Source: Colocasia esculenta (taxonomy: Eukaryota > Streptophyta > Magnoliopsida > Alismatales > Araceae). From it: a stretch of 64,000 nt of DNA. Both the position numbers and the translations under genes were made by a program. Below are positions 36,412 through 46,865 of the stretch, in pieces (position 1 is the first letter of the stretch; each line of letters begins with the position of its first letter). The stretch is taken from positions 82,198,244 through 82,262,243 of the forward strand of contig CM024763.1 in NCBI GenBank assembly GCA_014218235.1, given 5' to 3'. The notes under the pieces are model-generated. The model was not told where the DNA came from and ran no database searches. It saw only the letters and a list, made by a program, of their open reading frames with translations.

Positions 36412-36721
36412 GTTAGGACCATGGTTTGCCGGATCGCCGATTCGATCCGAATCAGGTTCCCCTGATTCGATCTGATTCGGGAGAATCGACCCGATTCGGT
36501 TCGATTTGGGTGGATCTGGCCAGAAACCATGGATCGCGCTGATTCGCATGTATCTGGCCTAATTACATGAATTTTATGTTTTTTTGTCCGAGATTAAGCC
36601 TCCTATGAAGAATTTCATGTATAACCGATGATATTTATGTCATGTATGCTATACAAACATCAATTTTCAATAAAAAAATCATTGGAAGATTCATAACAAA
36701 TGAATTCACTAATAGGATGAA

Positions 36722-36840
36722 GTTTATTTTATTTTATTTTTGGTTATGGCCCAGTGGCATCCGCCACTGAGAACCCAACGCCACCCCAGATTCGAAAAAG
36801 CTCCCACCCACGCTTGCGTCCAACCGCCTATGGCGGGGAC
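36722..36840. mobile_element. SINE-like insertion, 14-bp TSD ACTAATAGGATGAA
   Basis: 119 bp flanked by an exact 14-bp duplication (36708-36721 and 36841-36854). It contains TGGCCCAGTGG (about 36745), which matches a polymerase III A-box, and AGATTCGAA (about 36791), which resembles a B-box at suitable spacing. A T-rich stretch at the left could be the reverse complement of an A-tail, which would conflict with the box orientation. Strand is therefore left open. The length and long duplication fit a target-primed SINE. Confidence 0.65.
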
Positions 36841-38693
36841 ACTAATAGGATGAACTTGATGATGATCATCTTTTAAAAATGAGTACAAACATGAAACATC
36901 AACTCAATTCCCAATACAAAATACAATGAGTATAGTACAAACATTAGACTCAAATCTAAATACAAAATACAATGAGTCTAGTATAAATATAAAATCAAAT
37001 CAAAAAAAAATACAAAATACAATGAGCCTAATACCCCCAATACCCTGCTGATATAGATCATATGTACCCCACTGAGGCTGGACAGATACTGACTCATCTG
37101 ACTTTGAGGGTAGCTCTTCAATAATATGATGACCTTTGCTTGAGACACAAAGGTACAAACTCATCCAAGTCATCATGGTGTTGTATCTGGTCCGAAACTA
37201 CCTTACATAGTTGTAGTGCTCTAGAATTTAACTGCAATTTTATTTCTGAACTGAGTGATGTTATGATGACGTTCTGCTATTGTTATGCTTTTGTATGCGG
37301 GTATGAACTTTATGGCAAGATAGCGTGCCGTCAAGCATAGTTGACGACACAGTTGAGTGCCGTTAACTTCATTTCGGTGGCAATGACCATTGTCGTCTAC
37401 TTGGATTTCTGTCTTTCCGACAGTATCATCGATTGTCGTTAACTATGGTTCAACGACAACGAGGATTGACGTTGATAAACCTTTCCCAATTTTCGCCAAG
37501 ATTTTCACAGTAGTTATGGCAACGATCTGTGCATGTTTGGGGCTGTAGGATTTAGGCGTTTTGAAGTGGATGGCTAGGATTAGGTGTTTAGATCGCGAAG
37601 TTATGCTAATAACCCCAGATCTGGTCGGTTGAAGCCTCATTTTTGGCTTGAGATTCCTTGGGAAAAAGGGGTTTTCTTGGTGCGACCGATCTTTATCCAA
37701 GGAAGCTTTCGGGCTGATCAGTGCTTAAGGAAGATCCCTTTGGACCTGAGGAGGTGCCGTGGACGAGGGATTGGCGTCCAGGAGGCTTTGGAGTGCAGAT
37801 CGGATCATGGAAGGGTTGCCGTCTTGTGTGGACAAGGCGGGTTTCTTTGACATTAATCCGACGATTCGTGGAGTTTTGAGGCAAGTAACCAAGTGTTTTG
37901 CTTCATGGTCATAGCTTCTATAGGTTATGATTTTACTGGGTTTTTACAAATTAATCTAAGGGTTCTACGAGGAGGTTTTTCCTTCGTCATTTCATGCGTT
38001 GTTCTTTTCTGGTTTTTGTTCAGAGGAACTAAACGGCAACACACTGGGCCGGTAAGTTCAGGTTAACAGTAATCAACATTGCCGCTAACACATGTTGTTG
38101 ACGACAACATACATTGTCGTTTACTATGTGTAAACGGCAATCGATGCTGCCGTCAAGTTCTTTCTTGCAGTTCTCTTCTATATCTTCTAAATGGAATATT
38201 ATGAGAACGAATGCATGATTTCAGATTTTGATAGTTCTCTCAGGTTACAAAAAAAGTCTGTGATCAGTTCGTGAATTTTTGAACAAAGATTTTCATCCAA
38301 AATGGTTTATTTTAAATTTTGAATATATTGAATGAAGAATAGTTTAATGTTTATTTAATTTCTGTGCAAGCATGTATAGCGATTAAATTGTTAAATGGCA
38401 TGACTCAAATTGTTCTGGGTTCGAGCATGCTCGTTTAGACTTCCTAACAGCAAGTATTGACCGCCATAGAAAATTGGATTTTTGTGATATTGTTCTCAAA
38501 ATTACCGTTTAAATTTTATAAATAATTTTGCATGTCAGAAAAATATGAAAAATTAAGATTTCGTTAAATATATTGGAAGTGTGTTACAGTTAAAATTTCA
38601 CGTAGTTTTGAGCTATGTGTAGAAAGTACGTAGTTTTGAATATGGATGCTTTAAGTTTTCGAAAATGGAAATTATCAAAATGCATGCAAAAGT

Positions 38694-41269
38694 TGTAATA
38701 TCCTCAAAGTTTAAACATCATGATTTATTTAAATGTCTTGTTTATGCATAATAATTAGTTTTAATCTAGATATTTAGACCTAAGGGTGCATGTAGGACAC
38801 ACTGTCATACACCAGTATCACTTCCGGACGTGCGTACCCCGACAGGGCGACACCGGATTTTGATAACAGAATTAATTCTGAGACCACCATAATTCTCAGA
38901 AAAATGTGCTGATTTCAAAAATAAATATCCTGAATATTGACGCATGGATATCAAAATAAGTCGACACAATGATTTTCGGGATAATTTTTGCTGGATGAAA
39001 AATAAATTTCAAAAATTAAACTAAAATCACTATAATTTGCAAAACCTTTCAATTCGCTTATTTTTGAAATTTCAACTCGATTGGGCATTGTTTGAGTACA
39101 GAAATATAGGGCCAAAGGGTCTGGATGAATTAACCTCTATTTACGGAACTCATTTTATTTGAATATTGCTTACGTAGTCTTGGCTACGTAAGACCCATTT
39201 TGTTTGGACTAAGAGGCTTACACATGTCATGATACGTGTGAGATGGGTAAAAGGGCAAGATTAACGTGGCTGTTGTAAAGACATATGAGGTCTCACGACG
39301 GCATGTGTATGGCTACGTGCCATGCATGCATGAGACCTGAGCATCTATATAAACTCCTCCTTAACCACTCCCGTGTGATGTTTACCCATCTGCTCATCAT
39401 CCCCTACCCTGCCATATCGTTGCTGGGCTATCATTGTTGCTGTTGTTGTTGTTGCTGTAGCTATCATCCCCGCTGTTGCTACTGCTTTTGCTGTAGTTAC
39501 TACTCTGTCGGCACTATTGTCTTCTTTGTTGAGCAAAGAATACTCTTACTGGGAGAAGAAGAGATCGTTTATCTTAAAGACAATTAGGTTCCTTCCTACG
39601 GTTCTTCTCCAGCTTCCTACTTTTATGCTTGAAGTCTTCTCAATCGTAACATCTCATGTTTCCTTGTCTGATCCATGTTCTGTAGAATTCTTCTTTCTCT
39701 TGTTCCACTTTTGATTATAATCTTTAAGGATAATCTTTGATTTGGTGTCATCTTTAACTTGTGTTCAGTAAGGCTATGGGAAGTATGAAATTATCCTACT
39801 TCTTTCATGTTGTTCAAGTCTTTAGTTATAGTCCATATCCCCAGTCGGTTTTTGACCATTTCAGGAGGAATGTTCTGCGGCTGTCGACAGACAGGACTTA
39901 CTTGTCGACAGACACCTTTGTTCCAGAACCCAGAAACCCAAAAATATCAGTAGATGTCGACAGACAGAACCTATCTGTCGACAGATGACAACTATCTGTC
40001 GACAGACACCTATAGCCTATCGACAGCTAAGGGCCAGATTCCAGAATTCGGTTCTCGATACACCAGTAGCTGATGGCTGTCGACATCCACCAGTCTGTAA
40101 TGTTCACAAGAATCAACCTTGCTCCAGTCAGAGGTGGTACACTCTTATGTTGTCCAAACAGTTGTCTTCCTTATTTTCTTGGACTCTAAACTACTTACCA
40201 CCAACTTGACTTACTTGATCATCAACCAAACCATCCTGAATTCCATTCCTACTATACTCATGATTGAAACTTATGATCTGAAGACAGTGCTCTCTTAAAG
40301 AGGGAATTAGGATCATTTATGGTAGCACCAGTCACTTGTGGTCATCTGAGGGTGACAGTTTGTAAGTAAATCCAAGTCAGTGGTCTGATGATAGTGGGTA
40401 ATAAACCCCGTTCTTACGCAATGAACAAGATCCAAGGTGCTGGAATCGCCTAGACTCTGAGGATGTATTTACATTATTTATTAACCTCTTGAGAGCAGTG
40501 TGATGCTTGTCAAATTCATTTTCCAATGTAAGTTATGATCTGAACTTGAAAGACATATATGACTTTTGTTCTGAAATTCGTTTGAGCCGTTGTGAACCAA
40601 ATTGGGGCTATATGTTATGCTGAAGTATGAAGTCCATGAGCAAAATGTTTTTGATCCATATACGCATTTTTCAAATATTCATTTAGTTCTGCAATTGAAA
40701 TTCCTATCTTTACATGCTCAAGTTTTATTAATCAAATATGTATTTGGATTGTGACTTCTGTTTTAACCCCAAACTTACTCTGTGCTTAGCCAATTCCCAT
40801 ACTTTTAACTCTTGAAGTTTAGACATTCGAAATTAAAGATATTGTCTTCTACAAAAGTTTTCATTCAGGATTGATTGAAAGAATTACGCTTACTCTACCT
40901 ACTGAGTCCTCCGACTCATGCCTTTGTTTCCTCCAACCCTTTCAGATTGAAGGTGGATGCAAATTTCAGCTACAGATTACTTAGAGTTCCGCTACTGATC
41001 AGGAGAAGAGCATAGTTTTTTTGAATTCCCTAGAATTTTGTTGTAATATAAAAGTCGAAAGAGATGATACTGGTCTTATGTAAATGATGAACGCTGATAA
41101 TAGGTTATTTTGTTGATGTATAACACTTGTAAGGATGACTTTGTGAATGGTTTGCTAGTCTTGTGCATTACACATATTTGTCTCCCCATAATAAAGTTTG
41201 TCAACGTAACCTCTCTTCTGATCAAAGTTATGTGTTATGTTTGTGGTGTGGTTGGAAGAGGGTGTTACA
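38694..41269 (+). mobile_element. Solo LTR P (gypsy-like), nested in LTR H; TSD AAAGT
   Basis: TGTAATATCCTC at 38694 to GGTGTTACA at 41269, with AAAGT at 38689-38693 and 41270-41274. 2576 bp without coding domains. Its organisation parallels the chromovirus LTR at 3778: GATATC/GTCGAC words about 120-330 bp in, TAAAAATTAAACTAAAATCACTATAATT-type AT-rich sequence, a GTCGACAGACA array, and a leader-like block near 40900-41000. Confidence 0.93.
39878..40090 (+). repeat. Array of CTGTCGACAGAC palindromes in LTR P
   Basis: About seven to eight GTCGACA cores, most as CTGTCGACAGA (palindrome CTGTCGACAG), spaced about 20-80 bp. It sits at the same relative position as the AGTGTCGACACT array at 5328-5735, but the outer bases of the palindrome differ. 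Confidence 0.85.
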
Positions 41270-41924
41270 AAAGTGATTTCAGACTCTGATAGATCTTGAA
41301 CCTTTGAATAAAGTATGCTATGGTAAACTGAAATTTTGAATCCGAACATGTGAATATGTGATTTATGCTTTGAGCATGTAAATGTGTGAACGAGTACAAT
41401 GGAAATGACGTGAACTCCTACAAGAACGAATGATGCTGAAATTTGCCTATAAGACACTGCCACCATAGAGGATACTACATAAAACCATGGTTTTGCACGG
41501 CGGAGCGAATCGGCCTGATTCGGGCGAATCGAATCGAATCAGTGCGGCCCGATTCGTGATTCGCATGGATACGCCGAGCCGGCGTGGACTGGGCGAATCG
41601 GTCGGATTCGATCCGACCCGATTTGATTCGTCGGATCCGCCACGATCCGATTCGTCGACGCCCCTTTAGAGTCGACCGACGCCTTGCGAATCGGGACTGG
41701 CCTTTTTTCTCCCATTTTCCCCCTTTTCCCTCAAGGAAACCCCAGATCTACACTCTAGGAGACCCAATGAGGCTTCCTACATGGATTTGAAGGTGCTTAG
41801 AGGCATTCTTGGGCTGGTTTCATCCCTCTCTTCACCCATTTCACTGTTTTCAAGGTAACCCTCCATGTATCTTTCATGTTTTGATTTTTTTTGTTGATGT
41901 ATGGGAAATATATTCTTGGGAAAT

Positions 41925-42500
41925 GATGTTGCGAATCTACAATTTTTCACATAGATTTGGCCATTTTCTTCAAATTTTAAATTTATGAAATTATAAAAAA
42001 AAATAAAAATTGCAACCATGATGTTGCAAGTGTTTAGTGTTCATTGCAACCATTTCTCCCTTGAATCTACAAAATTTTCACATAGATTTGGCCATTTCTT
42101 CTAATTTTGAAAATTGAAATTATTTAAAAAAATACAAAAATTGCAACCATGATGTTGCAAGTGTTTAGTGTTCACTTGCATCATTTCTCCCTTGAATCTA
42201 TAATTTTTACACAAGATTTGGCCATTTTCTTCAATTTTAAAATTATTAAAAAAAACAGAAATTGCAACCATGATGTTGCAAGTATTTAGTGTTCACTTGC
42301 AACCATTTCTCCCTTAAATCTACAAAATTTTCACATAGATTTGGCCATTTTCTTCAAATTTGAATTTATGATTATTTAAAAAAATTACAGAAATTGCAAC
42401 CATGATGTTGCAAGTGTTTAGTGTTCACTTGCAACCATTTCTCCCTCGAATCTACAAAATTTTCACATAGATTTGGTCATTTTCTTCACATTTTAAAATT
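41925..42500 (+). repeat. Tandem repeat of about 120 bp in hAT C
   Basis: Five imperfect copies of a unit with the words TTGCAACCATGATGTTGCAAG, GTTCACTTGCA and CATAGATTTGGCCATTTTC. It lies between the left end and the first exon. Related words occur once on the opposite strand in the leader side of B1 (34730-34800), B2 and F (61380-61430), so C has amplified a segment present singly elsewhere. Confidence 0.85.
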
Positions 42501-42653
42501 TCTGAAATTATTAAAAAAAAAGAACAAAAATTGCAAACTATGTACATTTCATAGCAAAGTAACTTACATGTCTAATATGTTAGAAATTGTTTGTATGTGA
42601 AACCAACATAAATTGTTTTTTCCTTAAATTTAATGATTATTTATTATACGTAG

Positions 42654-45341
42654 ATGTCACCGAAGAAAGGCAATAGTGAGGACATTGGGTGGCATATGGG
42701 ACTAATTGGGCAGTAGGCACAATTACAAGTGCAATTACTGCGGCCATACAGGACAAGGAGGTGGCGTCTCTCGCCTAAAGAAGCACCTTGTAGGTGGGCG
42801 GCTTGCAGGGTACCATGATGTGCAAGGTTGCAAATCGGTGCCCACTGAAGTGAAGCGGTTCATGATTGAACACTTGAGGGGTGTTGGGCCGAGACGCAAA
42901 GAAAGAGGGCGGACAGGGAGATGCAGGAGAGGATCATCTCAGGAGGCAGCGAGATGAAGACGACGATGATGAGTCAGAAATTAATGCAGAGTATGTGCCT
43001 GATGTCCCTGAGCAGAGAGGGAGTTTTGAGGTTGGCAGTGGTAGTGGAGGCAGTGGGTCCAGGGTGGGGACGAGGCGCAGTCCCATCGGTTTTCCATGTA
43101 GGTGATTATTTCATTCATATTCCAACCGACATCCCAATCCCAGACCAACATCAAAGGCAAAGGAAGAGATCCACATGTGTAACCTTAGAAGAGGTGGATC
43201 CTATATATATTCTCGGGAGCATGGAAAGCAAACTAGAATTGATGATACATACAACCAGCAAGGGCCTAGATATAAAGTGGGTCGTGCAGTCGCAAAATGG
43301 TGGCATCATTCGGGCATTTCATTCAATACAGCTAATAGCCCATACTACAAAACCATGATTCAGGAGGTACAACGACATGGGCTTTATGTGCAACCACCCT
43401 CATCAAGAGACTTGGCAGGGAGATATCTAGATGAAGAAGTACATGAGATCAAGTCCATATCCAAGTTTCAAAAAAAGTGGGAGAAATATAGTTGTACATT
43501 GATGTGTGATGGTTGGTCGGGTACCACCAAGATCAGCCTTATCAACTTTCTGGTGTATTGTGATAGACAAGTGTTCTACCACAAATCTATTGATGCATCC
43601 GATAGAGTGCACAATGCTGAATACATTTTGAGTTTGATGCGGGAGGTTGTGGATGAGATAGGAGAGCAATACATTGTGCAGGTGGTGATCGATAATGGCT
43701 CTACATACAAGAAAGCAGGGGAGGAGTTGATGCATCTTTATCCCCATCTTTACTGGACTCCTTGTGCAACACATTGTGTAGATTTGATGTTGAAAGAGAT
43801 TGGCGGGGAGAGTACGACCCAAATCTAACAGATGATCCAAAGAGGGGGGAGGGGGAGTATGATCCGGTTGATGTTGGGTTCCTACGAGATGATGAAGACT
43901 CAATGGTTGCATGGGTTGCCCGAGCGACCACAAAGCGGGAGAGTACGAGTTAGATGAGGAGGCAGATGATCCTGAAGATCCACCTCGTCCAAACACATTC
44001 TTAGCTAAGGCTATAGAAGCTGCAGAAGAGGAGGGAGAACATGGAGATGTGGGAGGAGGGAGACAACCACATTCTTCTCAATTTCGGCCGAAAAGAAGAT
44101 GAGAGTGTATCTTCTTGGCGACTTACGAATGGAACGTGCCATGCCTTCTACAGGTGAGACAACAGTATCATTTGTTAAACATGTTTATTCAATATTTTGT
44201 GTTTGTCCATACCATAATTTGTGATGTTAGGGACTATTACAGGTGGTGCAAACATTGATGATGATGTGCACTTTGAAAGATTGATGCTAGGCCCTACAGC
44301 CCGCTCACAGTCTATGAGAGAAGCACATGCAATTGCTTCCTTACAACCAAGAAGGAAGGGGTCGCATACACAATCTGCTGCTCCATCCCAAGCTGCGAAA
44401 GGAAAGGCGGTGGCGACATCCCAACCTGCGAAAGGAAAGGGGAAGGACATAGGTCAAACATGTGGCCTAGCCAAAGGAATGTCATACGAGAGCCAACTGC
44501 CCCAGCACAAAAGAAGAAGAGTTGGTTCTCCTGGGGATCCAAGAAAGGAAAAAAAATGGCTGCCCCTGTGAAGATCCACTTAATATTGCAGATTTAGAAA
44601 ACCTTGGATCCAAATGCAGAAGAAACACCTTCCGAGGATTCGCCTCGATTATCCAGCAGCCGCTCCCATGACTCCATGACTACTGGTTCACCGGGTGGGT
44701 CTGTAGGGGGAGGTGATGGGGAGGGGGGAGGGGACGGCGGAATGATGGAGAGGGGGGGGGGCGGGGGTGAGAGGTGGGCAGCGGTGGTGGGATGGTTTTC
44801 ACAACGGAGCAGCATTATGGTGGCCATGCACCCAAGATGCTGATCATGGCGGCCCAGTGCAGCAATAGAAAGCGGAAGTTTGTGAAAGGTGGTTGTGCAG
44901 AAGGTTCAACAGTGGATAATGAAGCTATAACACTAGGATATCTGATTTTGAGAGAATGAGCATACATGAGTCTGTGGGATCGTATGGGGGACATAGTTAT
45001 CAACCAGAGTCATCCGACACAGGCTACTCCAGTGGCTATAGTGGCTACGCCACCACAGGCTACCATGTACCATTTTCATCCACCTCCGTCTATTCATGTT
45101 CATGTTCCTGTTCAAATTTATGCTCCTGTAGAGGATGTCCTAAATGGTGAGTTAAGGATACTTTGTGAAGGAGTTTCGGACCAGATACAACACCATGATG
45201 ACTTGGGATGAGTTTCGTACATTTGTGTCTCAAATCAAAAGTTATCATCTTGTTGGGGAGCTGCCCTCAGAGTCAGATGAGTCTGTCCAGCCCCAGTGAG
45301 GTACATACGATCTATATCAGCAGGGATATTGGGGTTACTAG
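42654..45341 (+). pseudogene. hAT transposase of element C with internal deletion
   Basis: From ATG 42654: the BED region (CNYCGHTGQGGG, LKKHLVGGRLAG; a frame change near 42700), linker with REHGKQTRIDD (43.2 kb), CTLMCDGWSG (43.5 kb), VDEIGEQYIVQVV (43.66 kb), then HLYWTPCATHCVDLML (43.75 kb). At about 43800 the text jumps from LKEIG directly to an EYDPVDVGFL block that normally follows the dimerisation domain, so about 1 kb of coding sequence, including the hAT dimerisation domain, is missing compared with B1. The Ser/Gly-rich tail and final MTWDEFR motif (45.2 kb) are kept. Frameshifts are numerous. Not able to encode a working transposase. Confidence 0.88.
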
Positions 45342-45723
45342 ACTCATTGTATTTTGTATTTGGATTTGAGTTTGATGTTTGTACTTTTTACGAGTCTCAT
45401 TGTATTTTTCATTTAGAATTGAGTGTCATGTTTGTACTTTAGACTTTGTACTCAATTTCTAATAAAATTGAATGAAAATGGATGTTTGTGTAGTATTACA
45501 TGGCATAAATATCATCAGTTATACATGAAATTCTTCACAAGAGGTTTTAAATAGAGAAGCAGCCAAAGAAACATCAAATCTATTCAAATCTGGCCACACC
45601 TGGGTAGAACCAACCCTGCCTGGCCGGTTCCAGCCGAATCGACCCGATTCGGGCCGAATCGGATCGCATCAGCGCGAATCCGATTCGCCCCGAATCGACG
45701 CTCCAGCAAACCTTGCATAAAAC

Positions 45724-46340
45724 CATGGTTTTGCATGGCGAATCGGATCGGCCCGATTTGGCCGAATCGGATTGGATCAGGGGAGGTCCAATCCATGATT
45801 CGGCTGATTCGGTCTGATTTGCATGGGTACATACATACATACCCTTTCTTCTCCTTTCTTCTTGATACTTATTTACATGTATATCTTAAATGATATTCAG
45901 GTAAATAAGGAAGTACCTCCTATTTGAATCCAATAAAAATATAAAAAAATCATATCTCTTACCATAAAAAAAGTCAACTCTCCATCGAAGAATAAAATTG
46001 CGATTTCGGTGATTTTAGCGAAATGCTAACTTTTATTGGTAAATCACCGAAATCTCGAAATGCTAAAATAATCAAAATCGCGATTTTCTGCGATAGGAGA
46101 GTTGACTTTTTATTGGTAAGAGATATGATTTTTTGATATTTTTATTGGATTCAAATGAGCGGTACATCCTTATTTACATGCAATATCATAAGTAAATGAA
46201 ATATTTACTTAAATGATATTCAGGTAAATAAGTATGAAAAAGAAACTATGTTTCCCATGGGTAATATACATATATCTATATATATACATATATATGTGTT
46301 ATATTAAATTATATATAATAATCTTATGCGAATTGGCCTC
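45724..46340. mobile_element. Non-autonomous hAT E with palindromic core, right end missing
   Basis: Starts CATGGTTTTGCATGG immediately after the right target duplication of element C. GATCGG/GATTCGG repeats (45735-45825) are followed by an inverted repeat with arms of about 170 bp centred near 46035, then an AT-rich stretch matching (inverted) the one in hAT L. The right terminus is not found; the sequence turns into LTR H near 46340. Confidence 0.7.
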
Positions 46341-46865
46341 TAGTGGTGGTTAAGGCTGTGTCTTGGCAAATTCTGAACACTTTATTGTAAATGAATGAAT
46401 GATTGCTACATGAATAAACATCAACTCTGAAACACGAATGAATGCTACATGAATGTACATGGTATATTGTTGAATTAGACTTGTATACAAATGTTTAGTG
46501 ATTACATGTTAATCTATAATGGATTTAGTCAGGGTATAAAAAATCGTCGGATTGGGATCGGATCGGCCGATTCGGATCGGTTTGCGACCGATCCGATCCG
46601 GGGTAACCTTGCCAGAGGTTGAGCCAGGCTGAGTCCACTCCGATTTCAGGCCTTATTTATCTGAACATCATTTAAGTAAGTATTATTATTGTAGTTCATT
46701 TACTTAAGATATCACATGTAAATAAAGAAGTACCCCCTATTTGAATCCAATAAAAATATCAAAAAAATCATATCTCTTATCAATAAAAAATCAACTCTCC
46801 CATCCAAGAAGAAAATCGTGATTTTGGTGATTTCATCAAAATAATGTCTTTCTAATTCCTCATAA

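Larger units (their letters stand above)
41486..45715 (+). mobile_element. hAT transposon C, nested in LTR H; TSD CATAAAAC
   Basis: Left end CATGGTTTTGC (41486) and right end GCAAACCTTG (45715). The 8-bp target CATAAAAC lies at 41478-41485 and 45716-45723. GATTCGG-type subterminal repeats occur at 41500-41690 and 45625-45705. An imperfect tandem repeat of about 120 bp (TTGCAACCATGATGTTGCAAGTG) occupies 41900-42480. The transposase is on the plus strand. 4230 bp; same family as F by ends and protein. Confidence 0.93.

Noticed and set aside
36722..36840. A tRNA gene
   Set aside because: An A-box-like match exists, but there is no cloverleaf, the B-box is weak, and the long target duplication points to a retroposed SINE-like piece.
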